In this document: in pieces, positions 44,078 through 51,510 of the stretch | Position numbering within the stretch: the first letter of the stretch is position 1 | Layout of the letters: the number at the start of each line of letters is the position of its first letter | Source: Azospirillum brasilense | Lineage (GTDB): Bacteria; Pseudomonadota; Alphaproteobacteria; Azospirillales; Azospirillaceae | Reading direction: 5' to 3' | DNA length: 64,000 bases | Assembly: GCF_003349955.1 (NCBI RefSeq) | Contig: NZ_QLKQ01000006.1 | Location: 62,001-126,000, forward strand | The notes under the pieces: model-generated | Seen by the model: the letters and a program-made list of their open reading frames with translations, nothing else | Databases searched by the model: none | What the model was told of the DNA's origin: nothing | Program-made: the position numbers and the translations under genes

Positions 44078-45292
44078 TCACCGCGCGGCCCGGCGGCTCC
44101 AGAAGGGGGCGTCGGGCCAGCGGCCCCCGGCGGTGTAATGGCGGGTCCGCTCGGCCAGATAGCGGCGCAGCGTGTCCTCGGCGCGCCGGGCGTAGCCGAT
44201 CGCGGCGGCGCGGGCCGCGGTGCCGTCGCCGGAGAACCAGCGCAGGATGGTGTCGGCGGCGGCCAGCGCGTCGTCGAGCGCCCCGGCGATGCCGGAGGAG
44301 GTCAGCGGGTCGAAGCCGATCAGCGCGTCGCCGACGGCGATCCAGCCGGCGCCGACCGCCCGGTCGACGTGCTGCGAGGCGGCCGAGAAGACCGCCGGGG
44401 CCGCTCCGGCGCCGGGACCGTCTTCCGGCGGCGGAACCAGATCGCGCAGGCGCGCGGTGGCCGCCCAGGCGGAGCGGAAGGCGCCCGCGCCGGCCAGACC
44501 GGCGGCGCGGGCGATGTCGTCGTCGGTCATCAGCGTGACGATGGCGCGCCCGCCCGGCAGCACCGCCGCGTACCACCAGCCGATCTCCACCGCCTCCACG
44601 AAGGAGCGGCCGCGGAAGCCCCCGCCGGCGGGATCGCCGGCCGGAGCCGCCCCGACCGCCCCGTCGATCTTCACGTCGACCGCCAGGGCGATCAGGCGGT
44701 CGAGCCGCCGCCGCCGCGCGCCGAGCGCGGTCGCCAGCGGCGCCCGCCGGCCGCCGGCGTCCACCACCACGCGGGCGGTCACGCTGCGCTGGCCGGCCGC
44801 GTCGCGCAGCCCGACGGTCCAGCCGCCCTCCGGCCGTCGTTCGATCCCGGCGAGGGTGGCGGGGGCCAGGAGGCGGGCGCCGCGCTCCACCGCCGCTTCG
44901 CGCAGCCAGCGGTCGAAGCGGGCGCGGTCGAGATGCCAGCCATGCCCGCTGCCCCGCCGCAGGAAGTCGTCGGCGGTCTCCCCGTCGCCGCTCCACAGGC
45001 TGAGATTGCCGTGATAGGGGCGGTGGCCGAGCCGCCCGAGATCGTCCGGCAGGCCGAGCCGGGCCAGCAGCGGCCCGACGTTGGGCGTCGCCGATTCGCC
45101 GACCCGCAGCGCCGCCCGCTCCGGCGAGCCGTGGGCGGCGCGGTCGACCAGGACCACGCGCGGCACGCCGGCCGCGCGCAGAGCGAGCGCGGTGGCGGAG
45201 CCGGCCGGCCCCGCCCCCACGATCAGGACGTCCGCCGCGTCCGTGCCCGGAGGCGCGCCCGGCAGCGGATCGCGCGACGCCTCAGGGGACAT
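44078..45292 (-). CDS. LodB-like FAD-dependent oxidoreductase
   Basis: A 404-residue flavoprotein of the geranylgeranyl reductase/tryptophan halogenase-like class. It begins with a dinucleotide fold DVLIVGAGPAGSATALALR, has a second motif RVGESATPNVGPLLARLG and the FAD-binding GDALIGFDPLTSSGIAGALDD. In LodA/LodB pairs the LodB protein installs the cysteine tryptophylquinone cofactor of the oxidase. Its start overlaps the end of the LodA-like gene by 11 nt, the arrangement expected for such a pair. Specific halogenase residues are not present. Confidence 0.85.
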   Translation of the reverse strand: MSPEASRDPLPGAPPGTDAADVLIVGAGPAGSATALALRAAGVPRVVLVDRAAHGSPERAALRVGESATPNVGPLLARLGLPDDLGRLGHRPYHGNLSLWSGDGETADDFLRRGSGHGWHLDRARFDRWLREAAVERGARLLAPATLAGIERRPEGGWTVGLRDAAGQRSVTARVVVDAGGRRAPLATALGARRRRLDRLIALAVDVKIDGAVGAAPAGDPAGGGFRGRSFVEAVEIGWWYAAVLPGGRAIVTLMTDDDIARAAGLAGAGAFRSAWAATARLRDLVPPPEDGPGAGAAPAVFSAASQHVDRAVGAGWIAVGDALIGFDPLTSSGIAGALDDALAAADTILRWFSGDGTAARAAAIGYARRAEDTLRRYLAERTRHYTAGGRWPDAPFWSRRAAR

Positions 45293-47138
45293 CGGCCACC
45301 AGCGGCCGCGCCGGCTCGCCGATCCCCGCGGTGTCGCCCTGCGAGCCGGGCGTGCGGGGAAGCCGGCGCGCCACCTCGACGAAATAGGGATCGTCGGCGC
45401 TGCCGATGTTGAAGACGAAGCCGAGCTGATCCCACAGCTTCACCATGTCCAGGTCGTCGGCGAACTGGATGTAGTCGTCGGCCTTCTGGTTGTACTCGGT
45501 GCCGATCCACGACACCTGCGGCCCCAGGGCCGGGCTGGGCTCGACCCGGAGGGTTTGGGGATCGGGCGGCAGATAGACGAATTCCGGCCGCTGCGCCGGC
45601 CACCACCACAGGATCCGGCCCTCGATGGGCTGCGACGAGCATTCGTTGAAATCGGCCTGCCAGGGGACGGCCATGTAGCGGCTGACGTCGCCCGGCTCCA
45701 TGCCCGCCGCCGGATCGAAGCCGAGGCTGAGCGGGCCGGATACGTCCGGCCGCGCCTTGATGCGGAAGGGACCGTCGTAGATGGCCGGGTTGCGGGAGAT
45801 CCAGGTCATCTCGATGCCCGGCGAGAAGGCGCCGCCGACGCAGTTGGCCAGCACGCCGCGGGTGACCGGATCGCCGGCGGTCCCGGCCGGTTCGGCCCCC
45901 TGCTTGATGAACCAGCCGTCGGCCCATTGCTGGAGGAGGAAATACTGGGTGTCGGTCAGGCGCAGGTACTTCGAGGTCGCCACGGTGACGGTGCCGGGTT
46001 TCGAGGCGCCCAGCGCGTCGTCGCCGGCCAGATAGGGCATGGCGGTGGCGCCGGTGCTGGCGTTCACCAGGACGTTGTCCGCGCCGGGCGGGCGGATGAT
46101 GTCGAGGATGTAGGCGCGGAACCCGTTGAGCTTGGGATCCGGATCGCCGAGCCTGGCGAAATCGAAGCTGTGCGGCTTCGGCGGGATCGCCGCGACCCAG
46201 GGGTAGCGGGCGACGCGCTCGAAGATCGGCTTGATGTCGGTCTCGAAGAAGGGCTTGTAGCCGGTCGGCCCGGTCTTCCACATCCCGTCCGCGAACAGGT
46301 CGGGGCGGAGCCCCTGCTTGCGCACCACGACGTCGAAGATGGTGTCGTACAGCGTCACCAGATTGGGGATCTGCGGCGCGTAGGAGGGCGGTCCGACCAT
46401 CACCCAGGCGCCGCCGACTTCCACGTCTGGGGGGCCGTCCTCATCGTCCAGCAGGCTGATCTTCACCGACACCGGCCCGTCCGAGGTGTCGTCCCACCAG
46501 CCGTCGTTGTTGGCGTATTGCCCGATGTGGGGCGACGGCCTGTCCGATCCGGAATGCCCCAGCCCGCCCAGGACCAGAAGGCGGCCCTCTTCGTCGGTGC
46601 GCAGCTCGCCCAGCGTGTCGATGGGGTAGGGCTTCAGCCCCTCGGGAGGAAAGCTGCCGGCGTAGCCCGGCGGGATGGTGTCGCGCGAGAAGTGCTCGGC
46701 CGGGGCGTCGCTTCCCTCGATCGAGCGGGGTCCGGCGTCGATGATCAGGGCGCGCCGCTCCTCCGCGCTGGTCCGGTCGGCATTGCGCAGCGGGTGGTTC
46801 GACGCGTAGCCGTCCTCACCCTTCGAGGTCTGGAACTCGTACCAGCTCGACTTCTTGTTGGCGAGGTGGACGTACCAGCGGATCGAGGCCACGCCCTCGC
46901 TTTTCAACGTGACCTCCTCGGGCGGTCCGCCGTCGACGCTGCGCATCAGGCGGAAGCGCGCCGCCTGCCGGCACAGCCGGCCTTCGTCGTCGCGGAAATC
47001 CTGCTCCCCGACGGTCCGGCCGTCGGGCAGGGTGGGCAGGCCGCCCTCCGTCTCGGGGCCGATGTAGAAGGCCGTCGGCGCGTTGCCGACGCGCGCGATG
47101 CCGATGGCGGGGACGATGGAATAGACGGTGTTGGACAT
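45282..47138 (-). CDS. LodA/GoxA-family quinoprotein amino-acid oxidase
   Basis: A 618-residue protein of the LodA family (L-lysine epsilon-oxidase, glycine oxidase GoxA), which carry a cysteine tryptophylquinone made from their own Cys and Trp. The family start is clear (IVPAIGIARVGNAPTAFYIG) as is the late motif MAVPWQADFNECSS, then WWWPAQRP. Cys500 in FNEC is the likely cofactor cysteine and Trp569 in the KLWDQLGFV segment the likely partner (the spacing is near that of LodA); this is inferred from the family. Such enzymes release hydrogen peroxide and can be antibacterial. No signal peptide is obvious. The ATG at 47138 follows GAGGGGAAAA. Confidence 0.88.
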   Translation of the reverse strand: MSNTVYSIVPAIGIARVGNAPTAFYIGPETEGGLPTLPDGRTVGEQDFRDDEGRLCRQAARFRLMRSVDGGPPEEVTLKSEGVASIRWYVHLANKKSSWYEFQTSKGEDGYASNHPLRNADRTSAEERRALIIDAGPRSIEGSDAPAEHFSRDTIPPGYAGSFPPEGLKPYPIDTLGELRTDEEGRLLVLGGLGHSGSDRPSPHIGQYANNDGWWDDTSDGPVSVKISLLDDEDGPPDVEVGGAWVMVGPPSYAPQIPNLVTLYDTIFDVVVRKQGLRPDLFADGMWKTGPTGYKPFFETDIKPIFERVARYPWVAAIPPKPHSFDFARLGDPDPKLNGFRAYILDIIRPPGADNVLVNASTGATAMPYLAGDDALGASKPGTVTVATSKYLRLTDTQYFLLQQWADGWFIKQGAEPAGTAGDPVTRGVLANCVGGAFSPGIEMTWISRNPAIYDGPFRIKARPDVSGPLSLGFDPAAGMEPGDVSRYMAVPWQADFNECSSQPIEGRILWWWPAQRPEFVYLPPDPQTLRVEPSPALGPQVSWIGTEYNQKADDYIQFADDLDMVKLWDQLGFVFNIGSADDPYFVEVARRLPRTPGSQGDTAGIGEPARPLVADVP

Positions 47139-47199
47139 GGTTTTCCCCTCGCTGTCCCGATCTGGCCGGGCTGGGTGGTGCCGTTTGGGCGGTGCCGGG

Positions 47200-48510
47200 T
47201 TACAGCCCGAGTCCGGTGGCGTCGGAGCGGCTCTTCAGCGTCCGGACGCCGTCGATCACCCCATGCAGCGCCTCCCGGTGTTTGGGGGCCGGGCCCGGCG
47301 GGGCGGGCGGCGCCACCGGGGCGACGAGCAGCGCGGGCAGCCCCTGGCCGGCCAGCAGTTTGTCCAGCGCCTGCAGCGCCGCGAGGAAGTCGTCGAAGCT
47401 GGCGTCTTCGACATACTCGAAGGTCGGGGCGGCGTTGGGCCCGACCGTTGGGTCGCCGTCGGGGAAGACGGGAAGCTGCATCACCAGATTGGCCAGGGTC
47501 GGCAGCTGGTTGTGCATCAGCGGCAGGGCCAGCGTGAAATAGGAGTCCGCCGCGCCGCCCGCCTTGGTGAAGGAGGCCTCCAGGCTCTGCAGCATCACGC
47601 TGTAGCCGATGTTGAACGCCTTGACCGCCTGGACGGCCGTGGCGTTGGCGAAGTCCGACACCCGCGGGTTGGAGACGATGGGAAGCGTGTCGGGGAAATC
47701 CGGCGCGTCGGCCACGCGCAGGAACTTGTAATAGTGCGACAGCTCGTAGGGCGTGCCGAGGATCGGCCCGTAGGTGCCGTCGGTGCGGGCGCCGTAATGC
47801 TCGTAGGCGCCGTAGGGCTGCTGGGGGACCAGCGGATGGGTCGGGTTCACCGCGCCCTCGCCCTGCTGGACGATCTGCTGGATGCCGAGCTGGGCGCTGT
47901 CCAGGTCGGTCACCTTCACGGCCTTGCCGCCGAACTTGCCGAGGTAGATGTCGGTGCGCTGCTCGGCCGCCGGATTCTCGACGAAGACCTTGTCCGCGCC
48001 GTACTGGTCGACGCAGCGCTCGATGCCGTCCGACAGGGCCTTGTAGAGCTGGCCGATGGTCTGGTAGTCGCTGCCCTGCGGCGGCGCGGTGAAGGGGGCG
48101 GGGGTCTCGATCGCCATGAAGACGTTGCGGAACACCGCCTGCGAGGCGCGGTACAGCCCGACATAGGGCGTGGCGGTGGTGCTGGCCGAGGGCAGATAGG
48201 CCGGGTAGACGGGCACCACGCTCCCGGTCAGCTTGGGTTGCCCGCCGATGCCGATCAGGATGTTGGCCGCCTGGTTGAGGTGGAACATCTCCTCCACCAC
48301 GACGCTGCGCAGGGCCTGGTAGGCGGCCGAACCCTTGTCGGTGATCGAGTAGAGCGCCGTCAGATAGGCGGGCACCGTGGTGAATTCGACCTGGATCGCC
48401 AACTGCGCGGCGGCGCGCAGATCCGGGAGGGTCGAAATCGGCGTGTAGGCGACCGACAGCGGGGCCGCTGCCTTCCCCTGCGGCCGCTCCAGAAGACATT
48501 GCTCAGTCAT
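47200..48510 (-). CDS. Ferritin-like protein (VioB/iminophenyl-pyruvate dimer synthase type)
   Basis: A 436-residue protein with the ferritin-like domain of PF12902 type, as in VioB and RebD. Iron-ligand helices are seen as AIQVEFTTVPAYLTALYSI near residues 38-56 and VVVEEMFHLNQAANILIG near residues 70-88 (EExxH). The enzyme family dimerises oxidised amino-acid imines that an amino-acid oxidase provides, which fits the LodA-like neighbour. It lies 61 bp upstream of that gene on the same strand. The ATG at 48510 has GGAGGGACG ahead. Substrate is unknown. Confidence 0.83.
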   Translation of the reverse strand: MTEQCLLERPQGKAAAPLSVAYTPISTLPDLRAAAQLAIQVEFTTVPAYLTALYSITDKGSAAYQALRSVVVEEMFHLNQAANILIGIGGQPKLTGSVVPVYPAYLPSASTTATPYVGLYRASQAVFRNVFMAIETPAPFTAPPQGSDYQTIGQLYKALSDGIERCVDQYGADKVFVENPAAEQRTDIYLGKFGGKAVKVTDLDSAQLGIQQIVQQGEGAVNPTHPLVPQQPYGAYEHYGARTDGTYGPILGTPYELSHYYKFLRVADAPDFPDTLPIVSNPRVSDFANATAVQAVKAFNIGYSVMLQSLEASFTKAGGAADSYFTLALPLMHNQLPTLANLVMQLPVFPDGDPTVGPNAAPTFEYVEDASFDDFLAALQALDKLLAGQGLPALLVAPVAPPAPPGPAPKHREALHGVIDGVRTLKSRSDATGLGL

Positions 48511-48837
48511 GGTCCGCGTCCCTCCCGCTCGGTGATGCCGCTCGCGCGCCGCTGATCCGGCGCGTTGATGCGTCGCATGCGCCGACTATCTGGAAGAAAT
48601 TTTAAAGAATCAACGAGTCAATGTCCGGTGTATGATGAACATACAATGATATGATTTTTGAAAAATCGCACAGTTCTCCGAATTTTATTTGAACGAGTAC
48701 GAATAATTTCGGGATTTCCGGCATTGTGGATCACGAAAAATTAGATTTCTAAGTATATCGACCTAAATTATTTGGTTTGATTTTCGGAAATGCTCCGACA
48801 GTATCGGGCGATACGCAAAAATCGGGAGTTCATGCGC
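48511..48837. promoter_or_regulatory. AT-rich divergent promoter region
   Basis: A 327-bp gap between the VioB-like gene and the cytochrome gene, clearly AT-richer than its surroundings. It contains GAATCAACGAGTCA at 48607-48620, which matches in 13 of 14 positions a site at 42369-42382 just ahead of the Hint gene. No gene is visible. Promoters for both flanking genes are expected here. Confidence 0.55.
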
Positions 48838-50787
48838 ATGGCAAGCGTTCGCGTCGCGGCATGGCCAATCGTAATGATGGGCCTTTCCGCGTTCCTCACC
48901 TCCAAGGCGGGTGCCCAGCAGGCCAACATCACCGAAAGCGTGACGATCCAGCAGCAGGAGGTGATGAAGGGTAGCGTGCCTCTGCGGCGGATCCTGGAAT
49001 CCGGCGCGCATTTCTTCAGCTATCCCTACACCCCGCAGGACGGCTGGGGCGAGGGCGCGGACGGTCCGCGCGCGTGGCAGCGCAAGGCGCTCTACCCGAA
49101 CTCCCCGTTCAGCCCCTACGCGACGGCGGATGGGAGCGTGCCGCCACCGATCCCCTTCCTGCGCCTGAACGGCATCGACAGCCAGAGCTGCTACGAGTGC
49201 CACACCTCGATCGGCGCCACCGTCCAGCCCGACCTCGCCGGCGCCAACCCGCCCGGACCGGCGACCCGCACCCAGCCGGCGATCGGCGGCGCCGCCGGCA
49301 TCGCCAACACCGCCTTCATCAACAGCCAGTTCCCCAACCCCCTGACCCAGCTGGTCCGCAACCCGCCGCACGTGTTCGGGACCGGCTACACCCAGGCGCT
49401 GGCCAACGAGATCACCGGGCAGCTGCTCGGGCAGCAAGCCCTTCTCGCCGACCACGCCCGCTACACGCCCGACAAGCCGGTGACCCTGCCGCTGGCGGCC
49501 AAGAACCTGTCCTTCGGCTGGCTGGGCGCCACCTACGACAGCAAGGCGCAGCGGATCGTCTATGATTACAGCCGGCTGACCGGGGTCTCCCCGGATCTGG
49601 TCGTGCGCCCGTTCCAGTGGAAGGGCATCGCCTCGTCGGTCCGCCACTTCGCGGCCTCCGCGACCCAGTTCCATTTCAGCATGGAAGGGGTCGAGATCGT
49701 CGGGGAGAACAACGACAACGACGCCGACGGGGTGATCAACGAGCTGAGCTACGGCAATGTCGGGGCGCTGACGAGCTTCGTCGCGATGACCCGGCCGCCG
49801 GTGGTCGAGACGCCGGCCGATCCGACCGCCAAGGCCAAGGTGGCCCGCGGCGCGGCGCTGTTCGCCGGCACGGCCACCGACGCCGGGCTTCCGGCCGGCA
49901 GCGCCATGTGCGCGTCCTGCCATGTTCCGGTGCAGACGCTCGACCGGCCGGTGGTGACGATCGAGTGGGGCACCGTGCTGGGGCATCCCGATCAGGCCGG
50001 CTCCGACGCCGGGATCTCGCTGCCCTCGCGGGTCCAGGGGCGCGCCGAGGAAACGCGCAGGCGGACCGTCGTCTCCCCGACCCTGGTCAACGCTCTGCCC
50101 AGCACCGACCATCTTCCGGTGGTACGGGAGGCGCGGGCGCGGCTGGCCAAGGCGTCGGCGGATGCCGGCGCGGCCGTCCGCCAGGGCACGCCGGACGCGG
50201 CGGTCGCCGCCCTCTACGCCAAGGCGGTCGCCGATGCCGACACGGTTGCGGTCGGCGGTCTGGAGATCAACCTGAACACGCTGGCGAGCCGGGCCGCCCC
50301 GTCGATGCCGTGGCGCAATCCGGACGGCGGAAAGGCCGAGGATCAGGCCGGTCCGCTGCCGGCCTACGCCCGCGCCCGGCTGCCCTTCGACACGCCGGAA
50401 GGTCCCCTGGCGGTGCCGCTGCTGAGCGACCTGCGCCTGCACGACATGGGGCCCTGCCTCGCCGACATCGCGCCACAGGGCACCGACGTGGCGGACATCG
50501 CCGTTCCGCCGCAGCAATTCCTGACCCGGCCCCTGTGGGGCGTCGCCGACAGCTGGCCTTACCTGCATGACGGACGCGCGCTGGATCTGGTTCAGGCGAT
50601 CCGCTTCCATGGCGGTACCCGCCCGGACGGCATCGCAGCCGAGTTCCCCTACCAATGCGCCGGCAGCGAAGCGGACCCGGTGATCAACGCCTTCTACGCC
50701 TTGAGCCCCGACGACCAAAAGGCGCTGCTCGCTTATCTGGCGAGTTTGCGTCTGCCGCCCCTGCCGGGAGCGGTGGTGCCGTTCTGA
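48838..50787 (+). CDS. Secreted di-heme cytochrome c / peroxidase-like protein
   Basis: A protein of about 650 residues with a Sec signal (VRVAAWPIVMMGLSAFLTSKAGAQ) and two c-type heme sites: CYECH near residue 118 and CASCH near residue 358. The C-terminal segment PLWGVADSWPYLHDGRALDL is characteristic of di-heme oxidoreductases related to MauG and cytochrome c peroxidases. It would work in the periplasm as a peroxidase or electron acceptor and may dispose of peroxide made by the LodA-like oxidase. I use the ATG at 48838 because GGGAG lies 9 nt ahead; 48832 and 48790 are alternatives. It is divergent from the other genes of the cluster. Confidence 0.85.
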   Translation: MASVRVAAWPIVMMGLSAFLTSKAGAQQANITESVTIQQQEVMKGSVPLRRILESGAHFFSYPYTPQDGWGEGADGPRAWQRKALYPNSPFSPYATADGSVPPPIPFLRLNGIDSQSCYECHTSIGATVQPDLAGANPPGPATRTQPAIGGAAGIANTAFINSQFPNPLTQLVRNPPHVFGTGYTQALANEITGQLLGQQALLADHARYTPDKPVTLPLAAKNLSFGWLGATYDSKAQRIVYDYSRLTGVSPDLVVRPFQWKGIASSVRHFAASATQFHFSMEGVEIVGENNDNDADGVINELSYGNVGALTSFVAMTRPPVVETPADPTAKAKVARGAALFAGTATDAGLPAGSAMCASCHVPVQTLDRPVVTIEWGTVLGHPDQAGSDAGISLPSRVQGRAEETRRRTVVSPTLVNALPSTDHLPVVREARARLAKASADAGAAVRQGTPDAAVAALYAKAVADADTVAVGGLEINLNTLASRAAPSMPWRNPDGGKAEDQAGPLPAYARARLPFDTPEGPLAVPLLSDLRLHDMGPCLADIAPQGTDVADIAVPPQQFLTRPLWGVADSWPYLHDGRALDLVQAIRFHGGTRPDGIAAEFPYQCAGSEADPVINAFYALSPDDQKALLAYLASLRLPPLPGAVVPF

Positions 50788-50789
50788 CC

Positions 50790-51065
50790 GGATAGCGCGC
50801 TTCGGCTCCGGCCTGCGGAATGGTGTCGACGCGTTCGAGGATGCGCCGGTCCTTGAAACGGTTGGCCCATTCCACGGCGGAGACCTCGACGGCCTCCAGG
50901 CTGCGCCATGGTCCGCGGCGCCCGATCGCCTCGGTCTTGTGGAGGCTGTCGATCGTCTCGGCCAAGGCGTGGTTGCCGCGCTGCCCCTTCGGGTTCGTGG
51001 GAATCGCCGACGCCGCCGACGAAGGGTTCGACGCCGGCGTCGGTAAGGGGGCGCTGGCGACCGGC
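50790..51065 (-). pseudogene. IS3 transposase OrfB fragment
   Basis: The minus strand reads NHALAETIDSLHKTEAIGRR, then GPWRSLEAVEVSAVEWANRF and so on, closely similar to the last 65 residues of the intact OrfB at 40507-41412. Just upstream the homology (LTDAGVEPFVGGVGDS) continues in another frame, so there is a frameshift near 51000. The catalytic core and orfA are missing. Same orientation as the intact IS3. Confidence 0.8.
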
Positions 51066-51244
51066 CGCCCCGGGACTGCGCTCGGGAACCGTTCGAACGA
51101 CCGGTCCTGACCACCGGTGCGGACGGGGAAGCCGGGATCGACCGGATTGAGTCCGCTGGCCGACGAATGGGGGGAAGCGTGTCCGATGTGGTCGTTCGGG
51201 GCGGCTCCACAGGCCATGGCGATCACGCCGCGACCGGTTCGAAC

Positions 51245-51365
51245 CCCAAAAGGAACGCGGCGGGCCGAAGCCCGCCGCACATCTTGTGCCGTCAGGGGCA
51301 AACCCCCGCGACGTGTTAACGGAAGGACCCCGATCCCCTAGCGGCTAAGCAAGGTGATTGTCGTT
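51245..51365 (-). ncRNA. tracrRNA
   Basis: Read on the minus strand. The anti-repeat (51347-51315) is complementary to the CRISPR repeat: 22 of 23 positions over 51325-51347 match, and GTT/AAC pairs again at 51315-51317 after two small internal bulges, the usual crRNA:tracrRNA layout. Downstream come two small hairpins (GGGG-CCCC near 51292-51306; GCACAAGATGTGC at 51277-51289, which partly overlaps the terminator) and a strong terminator, GCGGCGGGC TTCG GCCCGCCGC (51278-51257) followed by a T-rich run. It is transcribed away from cas9, which starts 150 bp to the right. A TTGACG at 51402-51397 is a weak candidate -35. Confidence 0.85.
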
Positions 51366-51510
51366 CCATACTCAGACTCCCATAGACCCAAACGCACGTC
51401 AAGACTGCATCGGCCTTTTCAAAAATAGACTTTAAAAACGGTTGCCATGGCAATTTCCTCCCTAAGGAGAATAATTTATCAGAATTATCGCTCTTTCGGG
51501 GAAGTCCGCC

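Noticed and set aside
51397-51402. TTGACG as the -35 box of the tracrRNA promoter
   Set aside because: No good -10 lies at the right distance, so I note it only as a weak candidate and do not annotate a promoter.
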